Source: Campylobacter sp.
GTDB taxonomy: Bacteria > Campylobacterota > Campylobacteria > Campylobacterales > Campylobacteraceae
DNA length: 36,527 nt
Reading direction: 5' to 3'
Assembly (NCBI RefSeq): GCF_030528245.1
Contig: NZ_JAUMZG010000012.1
Location: forward strand, 1-36,527
Part shown: positions 1-7,427 of the stretch, one piece after another
How the letters are laid out: every line of letters begins with the position of its first letter
How positions within the stretch are numbered: position 1 is the first letter of the stretch
Program-made: the position numbers and the translations under genes
Notes under the pieces: model-generated
What the model was told of the DNA's origin: nothing
Database searches by the model: none
Seen by the model: only the letters and a program-made list of their open reading frames with translations

Positions 1-1
1 C

Positions 2-223
2 ACCTACGCGGCCACGACCCTGTGCGAGCCCCAGCTTGGAAAGCGGGGACTTTACCCTAGCGCTATGCTTTACGCCCCGCCACAAATTGCAAATTTCCTA
101 GCTTTTTGCGATGGGAAGAGGTCTGTCCTTGACATCGCGCAAATCATCAAAGTGCAAGGCTACGAACTGCAAGAAATCATTGCCCAACTTTTGCATTTCA
201 AGCTCATCAAGGAGCTTTCGTGA
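2..223 (+). CDS. 3' end of a probable DUF4910-type aminopeptidase-like protein (partial)
   Basis: An open frame runs in from the left edge and ends at TGA 221-223, giving the last 73 residues. It contains EPQLGKRGLYP followed by a small helical segment (DGKRSVLDIAQIIKVQGYEL...). This resembles the C-terminus of aminopeptidase-like proteins with a DUF4910/M28-type core and a terminal winged-helix domain, which are often found in surface-glycan clusters. The assignment is from memory of the family and the catalytic part lies outside the window. The stop overlaps the GTG start of pseF by four bases, so it is probably in the same transcript and may serve the same glycan pathway. Confidence 0.6.
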   Translation, partial: TYAATTLCEPQLGKRGLYPSAMLYAPPQIANFLAFCDGKRSVLDIAQIIKVQGYELQEIIAQLLHFKLIKELS

Positions 224-927
224 GCGCCCTCTGTCTCATCCCCGCTCGCGGGGGCTCAAAGCGCATCCCGCGTAAAAATATCATCCCCTTTTGCGGCAAG
301 CCCCTCATCGCGCATAGCATTGGGAACGCTCTAAATTCGGGCATTTTTGACGCGGTTGTCGTCTCAAGTGATGATGAGGAAATCATCGCTGTGGCTAGGA
401 CTTACGGCGCGACTGTGCCCTTCGTGCGTCCTCAAAATTTAAGCGATGACTTTGCCTCAAGCACGGAAGTGGTAAGGCACGCCATCACCACCCTAGCAGA
501 AGCGGGGCAGCATTATGAGCTCGTCTGCTGCCTTTATGCGACCGCGCCCCTTGTGGATGCAGGGATTTTGCGGGAGGCCTTTGCGGAATTTAAGCGGGGC
601 GGGGCGGAATTTCTCTTCAGTGCGGCAGAATTTAGCGCGCCCATCCAGAGGGCCTTTTATTTGGACGAGGAAAGGCGGGTGCGGATGTTTGATGAGGGTC
701 AGTATTTTTCACGCTCGCAGGATTTAACGCCCGCTTTTTTTGACGCGGGGGCCTTTTATTTTGGTAAAAGCAGGGCGTGGATGGAGGGGGGGGTGATGTT
801 TAGACCGCATGCAGCGGCCTTCGTGCTGGGGCGGAATTTGGTTTGCGATATTGACACGCCGCAGGATTTGGAGTGGGCGAAAATTTTGTATCAAAACAAG
901 GAAGAACAATGCTTATTAAAAAAATAA
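220..927 (+). CDS. pseF: CMP-pseudaminic acid cytidylyltransferase (PseF)
   Basis: Activates pseudaminic acid with CTP to CMP-pseudaminic acid, the donor used to glycosylate flagellin in Campylobacter and Helicobacter. The 235-residue protein has the CMP-sugar synthetase N-terminal signature IPARGGSKRIPRKN (residues 7-20), and DIDTPQDLEWA near the C-terminus is typical of the NeuA/PseF family. The start is GTG at 220, preceded by AAGGAG (209-214) and overlapping the upstream stop. The family alone cannot separate CMP-sialic, CMP-legionaminic and CMP-pseudaminic synthetases. PseF is chosen because pseG and pseH lie downstream in the same run of genes. A G8 run (786-793) lies in the coding region, in frame. 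Confidence 0.88.
   Translation: MSALCLIPARGGSKRIPRKNIIPFCGKPLIAHSIGNALNSGIFDAVVVSSDDEEIIAVARTYGATVPFVRPQNLSDDFASSTEVVRHAITTLAEAGQHYELVCCLYATAPLVDAGILREAFAEFKRGGAEFLFSAAEFSAPIQRAFYLDEERRVRMFDEGQYFSRSQDLTPAFFDAGAFYFGKSRAWMEGGVMFRPHAAAFVLGRNLVCDIDTPQDLEWAKILYQNKEEQCLLKK
786..793 (+). repeat. G8 tract inside pseF
   Basis: Eight consecutive G within the codons for EGGV of PseF. In Campylobacter, G tracts of this length can slip during replication, although eight is near the lower limit for frequent switching. The present length keeps pseF in frame. Confidence 0.6.
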
Positions 928-1604
928 GGGGCTTTAAATACCCCGATGTGGAGCTGGTGCGGTGGTTTTTCAAACATGAAATTCACAAGGTGAAAAGGAA
1001 AAAGGTTCTAGAATTTGGCACGCATAATGGCAACAATCTTAGCCTTTTTGCGGGCTATGGCTTCAGGTGCTGGGGGGTGGATTTGGAGGGGCAAAACATC
1101 CAAAACGCGCGGCATAATTTTTCTAAAATTTACCGCTTCAAGAGGGCGGAATTTGTGCGGGCAGACATGAGGGACTTTGCGGCGAATGCAAAGGGGATAA
1201 AGGCGGGGGTGTTTTTGCTGCCCAATGTGATCAATTACATCAGTAAGGAGGATTTTAAAGCCCTGCTTTCAAACGCTAGAGCAAATAAGCTTTACGCGTG
1301 GGGGAGAGAGAAGGGGGGGGGTGAGAAATTCAGCCACTTTTTTTGCAGGGCTAGAAGCGTGCGGGATCACAGGTATGGGCTGGGGCGGAGGCTAGAAAAT
1401 GGGAGTTTTGAGCTTAGTTTGGATGAATTCAGCGGGGAGAAAAACCTGCTTTGCACGGCTTATGAGGAGTGGGAGCTTGTCGAGCTTTTGCGGGAGAATT
1501 TAAATTTGTTTGATTTTGAGCTGATTACGAGTGAAAATATCAATGTCAAAAATCAAGTTTTCATCAAGGATGCCGATATTATCATTTACGGCAAAATCAA
1601 ATAA
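909..1604 (+). CDS. class I SAM-dependent methyltransferase 1 (carries G9 tract)
   Basis: 231 residues from ATG 909. That start follows AAGGAAG (898-904) and overlaps the end of pseF by 19 bases; an upstream in-frame extension to 873 has no comparable ribosome site. The SAM-binding region is visible as LEFGTHNGNN (residues 34-43) and the acidic strand end GVDL (56-59). The protein is clearly paralogous to the next gene (same N-terminal RGFKYPD/KGLKFPD, same WGVDL...QNIQNA block, same D-RYGLG block). Its place between pseF and pseG suggests methylation of a nucleotide sugar or flagellar glycan; the substrate is inferred. A G9 tract lies inside the frame, making it a likely phase-variable gene, currently ON. 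Confidence 0.8.
   Translation: MLIKKIRGFKYPDVELVRWFFKHEIHKVKRKKVLEFGTHNGNNLSLFAGYGFRCWGVDLEGQNIQNARHNFSKIYRFKRAEFVRADMRDFAANAKGIKAGVFLLPNVINYISKEDFKALLSNARANKLYAWGREKGGGEKFSHFFCRARSVRDHRYGLGRRLENGSFELSLDEFSGEKNLLCTAYEEWELVELLRENLNLFDFELITSENINVKNQVFIKDADIIIYGKIK
1313..1321 (+). repeat. G9 tract, candidate contingency locus in methyltransferase 1
   Basis: Nine consecutive G read as K-GGG-E at about residues 135-139 of the methyltransferase. At nine the frame is open to the end of the gene; gain or loss of one G would frameshift the protein about 95 residues before its end. The paralogue downstream lacks a tract at the equivalent place. Confidence 0.8.
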
Positions 1605-1615
1605 AGGAGCGAGGG

Positions 1616-2290
1616 ATGTATTTGAGGGATTTGAAGGGGCTAAAATTCCCCGACAATGCGGTGATTAAATTTTTCTTTAAAAACGCCCTGCATACGCTGG
1701 GGGGGAGGGCTTTGGAGTTAGCCTGCTCAAACGGCAACAATCTGCAGCTTTTTGCAAATTATGACTATGAATGCTGGGGGGTGGATTTAGCCGCGCAAAA
1801 CATCCAAAACGCGAATTTCAACTTCAAAGAAGTGCTTCGGGCGAAAGATTATCGCTTTTTTTGCGAGGATATTTTTGATTTTGCAAAAAGGCAGAATGGC
1901 ATAGAGGCCGATGTTTTTCTCATCCCTAATGTGGTGAATTATTTCAGCCGTGAGGCCTTTTTGGAGCTTTTGCATCTTAGTCGTCAAAACGCTCTTTACA
2001 AAAAAAACGCCTTCTTTTTCCTCCGCACGAGGGGCATCAAGGACTACCGCTACGGCCTGGGCGAGAAGATCGCGCACAATAGCTTTCGCATCCCTCAGGA
2101 TGAAAACACCACAGGCGAGGCAGGCTGCATCAACACGCTCTACCAAGAACACGAGCTCGTGGAGTATCTTAAAGAGCGTTTGAATTTACACGATTTTAAG
2201 GTCTTAAGCTATGAAAGCACGAACATTATGGGCGATGATGACAGGCTGGTTTATGATAGCGACATAGTCATTTACGGGCGTATCGCGTGA
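1616..2290 (+). CDS. class I SAM-dependent methyltransferase 2 (paralogue)
   Basis: 224 residues with ATG at 1616 and an AAAGGAG ribosome site at 1603-1609, 11 bases after methyltransferase 1 ends. SAM-binding features are LELACSNGNN (residues 33-42) and WGVDL (54-58). The similarity to the preceding protein along its whole length shows a tandem duplication that has since diverged. Where methyltransferase 1 has its glycine run, this copy reads KKNAFFFLRTRG without a long G tract, so it should be stably expressed. It ends in GTGA, overlapping the GTG start of the WbqC-like gene. The substrate is probably a sugar or peptide group in the flagellar glycan pathway; this is inferred from context only. 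Confidence 0.8.
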   Translation: MYLRDLKGLKFPDNAVIKFFFKNALHTLGGRALELACSNGNNLQLFANYDYECWGVDLAAQNIQNANFNFKEVLRAKDYRFFCEDIFDFAKRQNGIEADVFLIPNVVNYFSREAFLELLHLSRQNALYKKNAFFFLRTRGIKDYRYGLGEKIAHNSFRIPQDENTTGEAGCINTLYQEHELVEYLKERLNLHDFKVLSYESTNIMGDDDRLVYDSDIVIYGRIA

Positions 2291-2958
2291 AAATCGCCAT
2301 CATGCAGCCCACCTTTTTGCCTTGGCTGGGCTATTTTAGGATGATTGCGAGTGTGGATGCCTTCGTTTTTTTAGACAGTGTGCAGTTTGAGCGGCGATCT
2401 TGGCAGAGCAGGAACCGCATTAAACTGCAGGATAAAATTCACTTTTTATCGCTTTCGTGTCAAAAAGCGCCGCAAAAAACCCCCCTCACGCAAATCAAAC
2501 TGAGCCCTGAGACAAAGTGGCGCACCAAGCTACTCAAAACCCTCCACCACGGCTACGCAAAGGCTAGGAATTTCAAAAAATACCACGCCTTGATCGAGCG
2601 CGAGCTTCACCGCCACGATCATCTCGTCGCGCTTAATCTTAGCTTGATTGGGGCTTTTTGTGAGGACTTGGGCATCAAGACGCCGCTTTTTAGAAGCTCT
2701 GAGCTTGACATCGCTGGGGCCAAGAGAGAGAATTTACTTTTGGAGCTTTGCTTGCATTTTGGGGCCGATTCTTATCTTAGCCCAGAGGGGAGTAAAAACT
2801 ACCTCGACACGCCTTATTCTAAGGATTTGTTCGCAAAAAATTCCATCGAAATTTGCTATTTTGACTTTGAGCATCCCTCTTACCATCAGCAGGGCTCAGG
2901 CTTCATCCCCTACCTGAGCGCGGTGGACTACCTACTAAACGGCGGGACGGGGCTATGA
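2287..2958 (+). CDS. WbqC-family protein
   Basis: 223 residues from GTG 2287. The opening [17 protein letters not shown], followed by [20 protein letters not shown], is the signature of the WbqC-like family, whose members sit in O-antigen, capsule and flagellar glycan clusters. Their biochemical role was not settled to my knowledge; transfer or modification of an acyl or amino group on a sugar has been suggested. [12 protein letters not shown] near residue 180 also fits the family. The gene overlaps both neighbours (GTGA with the methyltransferase, ATGA with pseG), which indicates translation in one unit with pseudaminic acid genes. Confidence 0.8.
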   Translation: MKIAIMQPTFLPWLGYFRMIASVDAFVFLDSVQFERRSWQSRNRIKLQDKIHFLSLSCQKAPQKTPLTQIKLSPETKWRTKLLKTLHHGYAKARNFKKYHALIERELHRHDHLVALNLSLIGAFCEDLGIKTPLFRSSELDIAGAKRENLLLELCLHFGADSYLSPEGSKNYLDTPYSKDLFAKNSIEICYFDFEHPSYHQQGSGFIPYLSAVDYLLNGGTGL

Positions 2959-3776
2959 GGGTGCTTTTTCGCGCGGACAGCTCGAGCAAGATAGGCTACG
3001 GGCATATCAAAAGGGATCTGGTTTTGGCCAAGCATTACGATGAGGTGAGCTTTGCTTGCTTGGAGCTTGAGGGGAATTTGATTGAGAGCATTCCTTATGA
3101 GGTTTTCATCCTAGAAAATGAGAGCATTTTTGAGCTCATCAACCTCATCAAAGCGGAGGGCTTTGATCTACTCATCATCGATCATTACGGCATCAGCGCC
3201 GATGATGAAAAGCTCATCAAATTTGAAACGGGCGTGAAAATTTTAAGCTTTGACGATGAGATCAGGGCGCATCACTGCGATATTTTGCTCAATGTCAATG
3301 CCTACGCTAAGGCTAAGGACTATGAGGGCTTGGTGCCAAAGCACTGCGAGCTAAGATGCGGCTTTTCTTACGCCCTGATACGGGAGGAATTTTACGCCGA
3401 AGTGGGGAAGAAGCGGGCGAAAATTTGGGATTTTTTCATCTGCATGGGCGGGGTGGATCCTAAAAATCTCTCCGCGAAAATCGCCTCCGAGCTTCCCATG
3501 GATAAAAAAATCGCCATCGCCACAAGCAGCTCAAACGCCCACCTTAGAGGGCTTAGACGCTTTGTAAAGGCGCATGAGAATGTGGAGCTTTTTGTGGATT
3601 GTGAAAATTTAGCCAAGATGATGAAGCAAAGTCGCAAGCTCATCATCTCCGCCTCCAGCCTCGTCAATGAGGCCCTGCTTTTGAAGGTGAATTTCAAGGC
3701 CGTTTGTTATGCGAAAAATCAAAAAAAACTCGCCCTGTGGCTCGCACAAAAGGGCTATGAGGTGGAAAAGCGATGA
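2955..3776 (+). CDS. pseG: UDP-sugar hydrolase of pseudaminic acid synthesis (PseG)
   Basis: Removes UDP from UDP-2,4-diacetamido-2,4,6-trideoxy-altrose, the step between PseH and PseI. The 273-residue protein begins [20 protein letters not shown], the GxGHxxR opening of the family with the probable catalytic His at residue 17, and has the GT-B-like second half ([21 protein letters not shown]). It overlaps the genes on both sides by ATGA. PseB, PseC and PseI, needed to complete the pathway, are not in the window. Confidence 0.88.
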   Translation: MRVLFRADSSSKIGYGHIKRDLVLAKHYDEVSFACLELEGNLIESIPYEVFILENESIFELINLIKAEGFDLLIIDHYGISADDEKLIKFETGVKILSFDDEIRAHHCDILLNVNAYAKAKDYEGLVPKHCELRCGFSYALIREEFYAEVGKKRAKIWDFFICMGGVDPKNLSAKIASELPMDKKIAIATSSSNAHLRGLRRFVKAHENVELFVDCENLAKMMKQSRKLIISASSLVNEALLLKVNFKAVCYAKNQKKLALWLAQKGYEVEKR

Positions 3777-4255
3777 TCAGACTAAAAAATTTCACCCAGC
3801 TTAGCCTCGCTGAAATTTACCTCGTCCTCGCCTGGCGCAATGACGCCAAAATCGCCCCCCTCATGCGGACGCAAAACATCCCCCTCAAAAGGCATTTGGA
3901 ATTTCTCAAAGAGCTGCGCCAAGATGAAAGCAGGAGGTATTTTTTGGTCTATGAGGAGGAAATTAGAGGGGAGGAAATTCTGGGTGTGATTGACTTTGTG
4001 GGCATCGGTGCGCACTCTTGCGAATTTGGCCTGTATCAAAACCCGCATTTGAGGGGGAAGGGAGCGATCTTGATGCGGGAGGTGAAGCGCTATGCCTTTG
4101 AAATTCTGGGCGTGAAGGAGCTTAGGGCTCGGGTTTTAAAACGCAACGAAAAAGCCCTCAAACTCTACCTTCAAAACGGCTTTGAGCCTCAAAAAGAAGG
4201 GGGGAATTTTCTTTTTGTAAGCCTCAAAAATGGGGGGGGGGGGGGGGGGGGGTGA
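3773..4255 (+). CDS. pseH: pseudaminic acid pathway N-acetyltransferase (PseH) with polyglycine end
   Basis: A GNAT-family acetyltransferase that N-acetylates C4 of the UDP-amino sugar before PseG acts. Visible family features are the [23 protein letters not shown] opening (first 20 residues are the strongest match), PLMRTQ and [18 protein letters not shown], the acetyl-CoA binding region, then [19 protein letters not shown]. The present protein is 160 residues and ends in seven glycines encoded entirely by a G21 tract, followed directly by TGA. The catalytic core is complete before the tract, so activity is probably kept. Changes in tract length would change the tail and the stop position (see findings). 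Confidence 0.87.
   Translation: MIRLKNFTQLSLAEIYLVLAWRNDAKIAPLMRTQNIPLKRHLEFLKELRQDESRRYFLVYEEEIRGEEILGVIDFVGIGAHSCEFGLYQNPHLRGKGAILMREVKRYAFEILGVKELRARVLKRNEKALKLYLQNGFEPQKEGGNFLFVSLKNGGGGGGG
4232..4252 (+). repeat. G21 tract at the 3' end of pseH
   Basis: Twenty-one consecutive G, by far the longest homopolymer in the window, directly before the TGA of pseH and 33 bases before the ATG of the formyltransferase-like gene. Its length may vary between cells and may be misjudged in assembly. Confidence 0.9.
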
Positions 4256-4285
4256 ACTCCCGCATTTTTGGGCGGGGGCAGCCTG

Positions 4286-4903
4286 ATGAAAATCGCGATC
4301 CTAACAAGCCCGGGGCAGTGGTTTGTCCCCCACGCGCAAAAACTCGCCCAAAAGCTTAAGGCTAGGCTTTTTTACTCTCACACTGAAATTTCGGGCTTTG
4401 AGGTCGTTTTCATCCTCTCTTATCATCGTTTGATCGGTGGAGAATTTTTAGCCCAAAACAAGCACAATATCGTCATCCACGCCTCCGCCCTGCCGCAGGG
4501 CAAGGGCTGGTCGCCCCTTTTTCATCAGGTGCTTGAAGGCAAAAATTCCATCCCCTTTAGCCTTTTTGAAGCCAACGAAAAGGCCGATGCGGGGGCGATT
4601 TATCTGCAAAAAAGCCTGAATTTAACGGGGCTTGAGCTTTATGAGGAGCTGCGTGAAAAACAGGCGGCGTTTTGCCTTGAGCTGTGCGAGGAATTCTTAA
4701 GACTCTATCCCGCCCTCACCCCTCAAGAACAAAGCGGCGAGGAGAGTTTCTACCCAAGGCGAGATCCTGAGTGCAGTGAGCTAAACCCTGATAAAAGCCT
4801 GAACGAGCAATTTAATCTTTTGCGCATCTGCTCCAACGATGAATTCCCCGCCTTTTTCTACAAAAATGGCAAAAAATTCTTGGTGAAAATTTATGGGGCC
4901 TAG
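4286..4903 (+). CDS. formyltransferase-family protein, probable sugar N-formyltransferase
   Basis: 205 residues from ATG 4286. An in-frame TTG at 4268 is possible but has no ribosome site. The protein carries the 10-formyl-tetrahydrofolate transferase core: N61-I-V-I-H65-A-S-A-L-P70 and D101 in ADAGA, the Asn-His-Asp triad of the fold seen in Fmt, PurN and sugar formyltransferases. It is shorter than Fmt (about 310 residues) and lacks its C-terminal domain, so a sugar amine is the likely acceptor, in keeping with the pse genes upstream. No good Shine-Dalgarno precedes the ATG, which makes coupling to the end of pseH plausible. Its stop TAG shares the palindrome CTAG with the stop of bioC on the other strand. 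Confidence 0.75.
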   Translation: MKIAILTSPGQWFVPHAQKLAQKLKARLFYSHTEISGFEVVFILSYHRLIGGEFLAQNKHNIVIHASALPQGKGWSPLFHQVLEGKNSIPFSLFEANEKADAGAIYLQKSLNLTGLELYEELREKQAAFCLELCEEFLRLYPALTPQEQSGEESFYPRRDPECSELNPDKSLNEQFNLLRICSNDEFPAFFYKNGKKFLVKIYGA

Positions 4904-5592
4904 AGATTTTTTGATTTTTGACACAAAATCAGCACGATGTGGTGGGTGAGGCGGTTTTGAAAGCGGCGCTCAAATTCCCTTAAAAAAGCCTTAGTGAGAG
5001 GATAAAAGCCCAAAGAATTCACCCCGCTAAGCTTCAAATACCTGAAAAGCTCCAGCGCACTCTCAAAGCGGAGAGGGATTTTTTGCTCTTCTAGATGCAG
5101 GATTTCAAAATGCTTTTCAAGCTTGTTTTTAAGGGCTTGAAAGCTTAGATAATCAAGCCCAAAGCCCGTGCTTTGCCGAATCTCCTTAAAATTATCCTCC
5201 AAAAAGCTAGAAAGCAGCAAAAGTCCATTTTGAGCCAGCATCTTAGCAAGGGGCGGGAAAATCGCATCGCTACTTAGCCATTGCAAACTCGCATTGGAGG
5301 CGATGAGGTCAAATTTTTGGCGGCTTAGGGGGTGCGTGGCGATGGCGTTCATGTCAAAAATTTGCACATCCAAATCCTCGCCGTAATCTAAAATATCGTT
5401 TTTCACATAGCTTTTAAAGCGGATGATTTTTTGAAGCTTTTGTGTGAATTCACCCTGACCACAGCCGAATTCAAAAACCCTCTCAAACTCCTCTCTCCCA
5501 GTGTTTTGCAAGCTTTTACAAAGCCAATTCCCCATCAAATTTTGCACGAGGGCAGCCCGGGAGTAGCTTTGTTTTGCTTTTAAAAAATTCAC
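4900..5592 (-). CDS. bioC: malonyl-ACP O-methyltransferase (BioC)
   Basis: Methylates malonyl-ACP so that fatty acid synthase can build the pimeloyl chain of biotin. SAM-binding motif EFGCGQG is at residues 41-47, and the opening MNFLKAKQSYSRAALVQNLM is typical of BioC. I place the start at GTG 5592: it overlaps the bioG stop as GTGA and follows GGGAAG. The longer frame starting with TTG at 5604 would put the start inside that ribosome site. Length 230 residues. Third gene of a bioF-bioG-bioC run; no room for a terminator because it meets the formyltransferase gene tail to tail. Confidence 0.87.
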   Translation of the reverse strand: MNFLKAKQSYSRAALVQNLMGNWLCKSLQNTGREEFERVFEFGCGQGEFTQKLQKIIRFKSYVKNDILDYGEDLDVQIFDMNAIATHPLSRQKFDLIASNASLQWLSSDAIFPPLAKMLAQNGLLLLSSFLEDNFKEIRQSTGFGLDYLSFQALKNKLEKHFEILHLEEQKIPLRFESALELFRYLKLSGVNSLGFYPLTKAFLREFERRFQNRLTHHIVLILCQKSKNL

Positions 5593-6200
5593 AATTCTTC
5601 CCAAAAATCAAAGGCAAAAAAGGCAAAATGCGGCTCGTTCAAAAAAATGGGCGCTCCAAAAGACTTTTTGATGGCCTTTGTCGGGAAAATTTCATCATGC
5701 GCACTCGCATAGACCCTGTCCCACTCGAAGGCTAAATGGCGCTCTTTTTGACAAAAATCAAGCAAATTTCCAAGCTCTTTTTTAAGCCCTGCTTCGTCTT
5801 TGAACTCAAAATCCTGCGCCAGTTTTTCCCGCTCTGCAAGTAGGGATTTTTTGAAGGCCTTGAGCGAAAAATTCTCAAGATTTTTACGAAAAATCCCCGG
5901 ATGAATCCCCAAGTTCCTATCGATGGGCTGGTTGGTGCCGTTGAGGGCGATTTTTGCGCCAAGTGGGAGGCTTCGCATCATCTTGCTCGCTACGCAAACG
6001 CCCATAGAAAAGGCTATGAGCGTGATGTTTTCAAAGGCCTTAAAATCAAATTCCAAAGAAAAATCCTCGTAATCAAAAAACAAAAGCACATTTTTTTGAC
6101 TTTTTAGGTGCGAAAAATGGCTAGGATGACTCGCAAAGCCCCCAAAAACCACAATCAAATCCCCAGAATCGGCATTTTGATGCAAAAAAATCTTTTTCAT
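5589..6200 (-). CDS. bioG: pimeloyl-ACP methyl ester esterase, BioG type
   Basis: Removes the methyl ester from pimeloyl-ACP to stop chain growth and release the substrate for BioF. The 203-residue protein is of the DUF452/BioG family: an alpha/beta hydrolase with the nucleophile elbow AFSMGV (Ser65), the oxyanion-side segment VVFGGFASHP (18-27) and LNGTNQPID. A C-terminal His (NEPHFAFF) is the likely catalytic His. It is distinct in sequence from E. coli BioH. Its ATG overlaps the bioF stop (ATGA) and its stop overlaps the bioC start. Confidence 0.85.
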   Translation of the reverse strand: MKKIFLHQNADSGDLIVVFGGFASHPSHFSHLKSQKNVLLFFDYEDFSLEFDFKAFENITLIAFSMGVCVASKMMRSLPLGAKIALNGTNQPIDRNLGIHPGIFRKNLENFSLKAFKKSLLAEREKLAQDFEFKDEAGLKKELGNLLDFCQKERHLAFEWDRVYASAHDEIFPTKAIKKSFGAPIFLNEPHFAFFAFDFWEEL

Positions 6201-7336
6201 AGCAGCGCTAAAATCCCCTCCAAATCGCTCATTTCAAGCCCGCTATGCAGAGAAAAGCGGATGCGCGCGCCGTTTTGTGGCACGGTGGGGGATCGGATGG
6301 CGGGGGCGAAGAAGCCGCTTTTTTCAAGCCCTGCGGCAAATTCTAGGGCCCTTTGATTGTCCCCTAAAATCAAAGACAGGATATAGGCCTCGCCCAAAAC
6401 CAGCCCTCCCCTAGCCTCAAGCGCCTTTTTAAAGGCGCTAGCCAGTGCCAAAAGCCGTTTTCTTTCCCCCTCAAATTCACGCATTTTTTTGAAGACAAAC
6501 AGGCTCCAGGCTACATTAATGGGCGGCAGGGCGGTGGAGTAAATCAGGCCGCGGGCTGTGTTGATGAAAAAGTCCCGCATCCCCCCTGCGGCCACCATGC
6601 AAGCGCCCACAGAGGCCAAAGCCTTGCCAAAGGTCAAAACCAAAAAATCCACCCCCGCCGCTAGCCCCAGCTCCGCCGCCCAGCCAAGCCCCCCGCCAAA
6701 ACAGCCCACACTATGCGCCTCATCAAGATAAAGATAAACCCCGCCAAAGCGCTTTTTGAGAGCGATGAGGTCCCTAAGCCTCGCAAAATCGCCCTCCATG
6801 CTAAAAAGTGCTTCGCTGATGATGATGAAATTTTTGTAATTTTTGTGATGCTTTTCGAGCAAAAGCTCTAAATTTCGCACATCATTGTGCCTAAAGCGAA
6901 AAAATTTTGCCCCGCTAAGCCTGAGCCCATCAATGATGCTAGCGTGCGCGAATTTATCGCACAAAAAAAGCGTTTCTGGGAGGGTGGCAAGGGCGGCGAT
7001 GCAGGAGAGATTGCAGTGGTAGCCGCTGTTAAAATGCAAAACTTCCCTGCCCCCAAAAAGTGCGCCAAGATAGCCCTCAAACGCCTCATAAATGGCAAAA
7101 TTCCCACTCAGGCTCCGGGAGCTGGAGGCTGAAAAGGGCGGAATTTTCCCCTCAAATTGGCTGAGAAATTGCACGCGTAAATCCTCTCGCTGGGCAAGAT
7201 TGAGATAGTCGTTGCTGGCAAGATTGAGGAGCTTTTTGCCTTCTTTGAGGACAAAATTTCCCTCGTGGCGCAGTTGGGGGAGGGTGCGACGATTGAAACG
7301 CGCGCTCAGATCGTGTAAGAGGGTTTGAATTCGCAC
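6197..7336 (-). CDS. bioF: 8-amino-7-oxononanoate synthase (BioF)
   Basis: PLP enzyme joining pimeloyl-ACP and alanine in biotin synthesis. With the GTG start at 7336 the protein has 379 residues, the usual length. Family features are LNLASNDYLNL, SGYHCNLS, DEAHSVG (about 205-211) and the PLP lysine in TFGKALASVG (about Lys238). A longer frame begins with ATG at 7378, but a -10 box (TACAAT, 7357-7362) lies inside that extension and an AAAAAGG ribosome site precedes the GTG, so the shorter form is preferred. First gene of the minus-strand biotin run. Confidence 0.9.
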   Translation of the reverse strand: MRIQTLLHDLSARFNRRTLPQLRHEGNFVLKEGKKLLNLASNDYLNLAQREDLRVQFLSQFEGKIPPFSASSSRSLSGNFAIYEAFEGYLGALFGGREVLHFNSGYHCNLSCIAALATLPETLFLCDKFAHASIIDGLRLSGAKFFRFRHNDVRNLELLLEKHHKNYKNFIIISEALFSMEGDFARLRDLIALKKRFGGVYLYLDEAHSVGCFGGGLGWAAELGLAAGVDFLVLTFGKALASVGACMVAAGGMRDFFINTARGLIYSTALPPINVAWSLFVFKKMREFEGERKRLLALASAFKKALEARGGLVLGEAYILSLILGDNQRALEFAAGLEKSGFFAPAIRSPTVPQNGARIRFSLHSGLEMSDLEGILALL

Positions 7337-7356
7337 TTTTTGCCTTTTTTGAGCGC

Positions 7357-7362
7357 ATTGTA
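7357..7362 (-). promoter_or_regulatory. -10 box of the bioF-bioG-bioC operon
   Basis: Minus-strand TACAAT, 20 bases upstream of the GTG start of bioF. Campylobacter sigma-70 promoters rely mainly on an extended -10 element, so the absence of a clear -35 is expected. Confidence 0.5.
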
Positions 7363-7427
7363 GCGGAATTTGGCGCATTTACTTTTCATTGCCCTGCGCG
7401 GACGATTTGCATCGAAAAGGAGCCAAG

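Noticed and set aside
1425..4846. Possible avoidance of GAATTC as a sign of an active EcoRI-type system linked to the methylase fusion
   Set aside because: GAATTC occurs repeatedly, for example at 1425-1430, 4691-4696 and 4841-4846, so there is no avoidance; the methylase's site need not be GAATTC in any case.
7337..7378. Longer BioF starting with ATG at 7378
   Set aside because: The -10 box TACAAT lies inside that extension and the residues do not resemble BioF; GTG 7336 has a ribosome site and gives the usual length.
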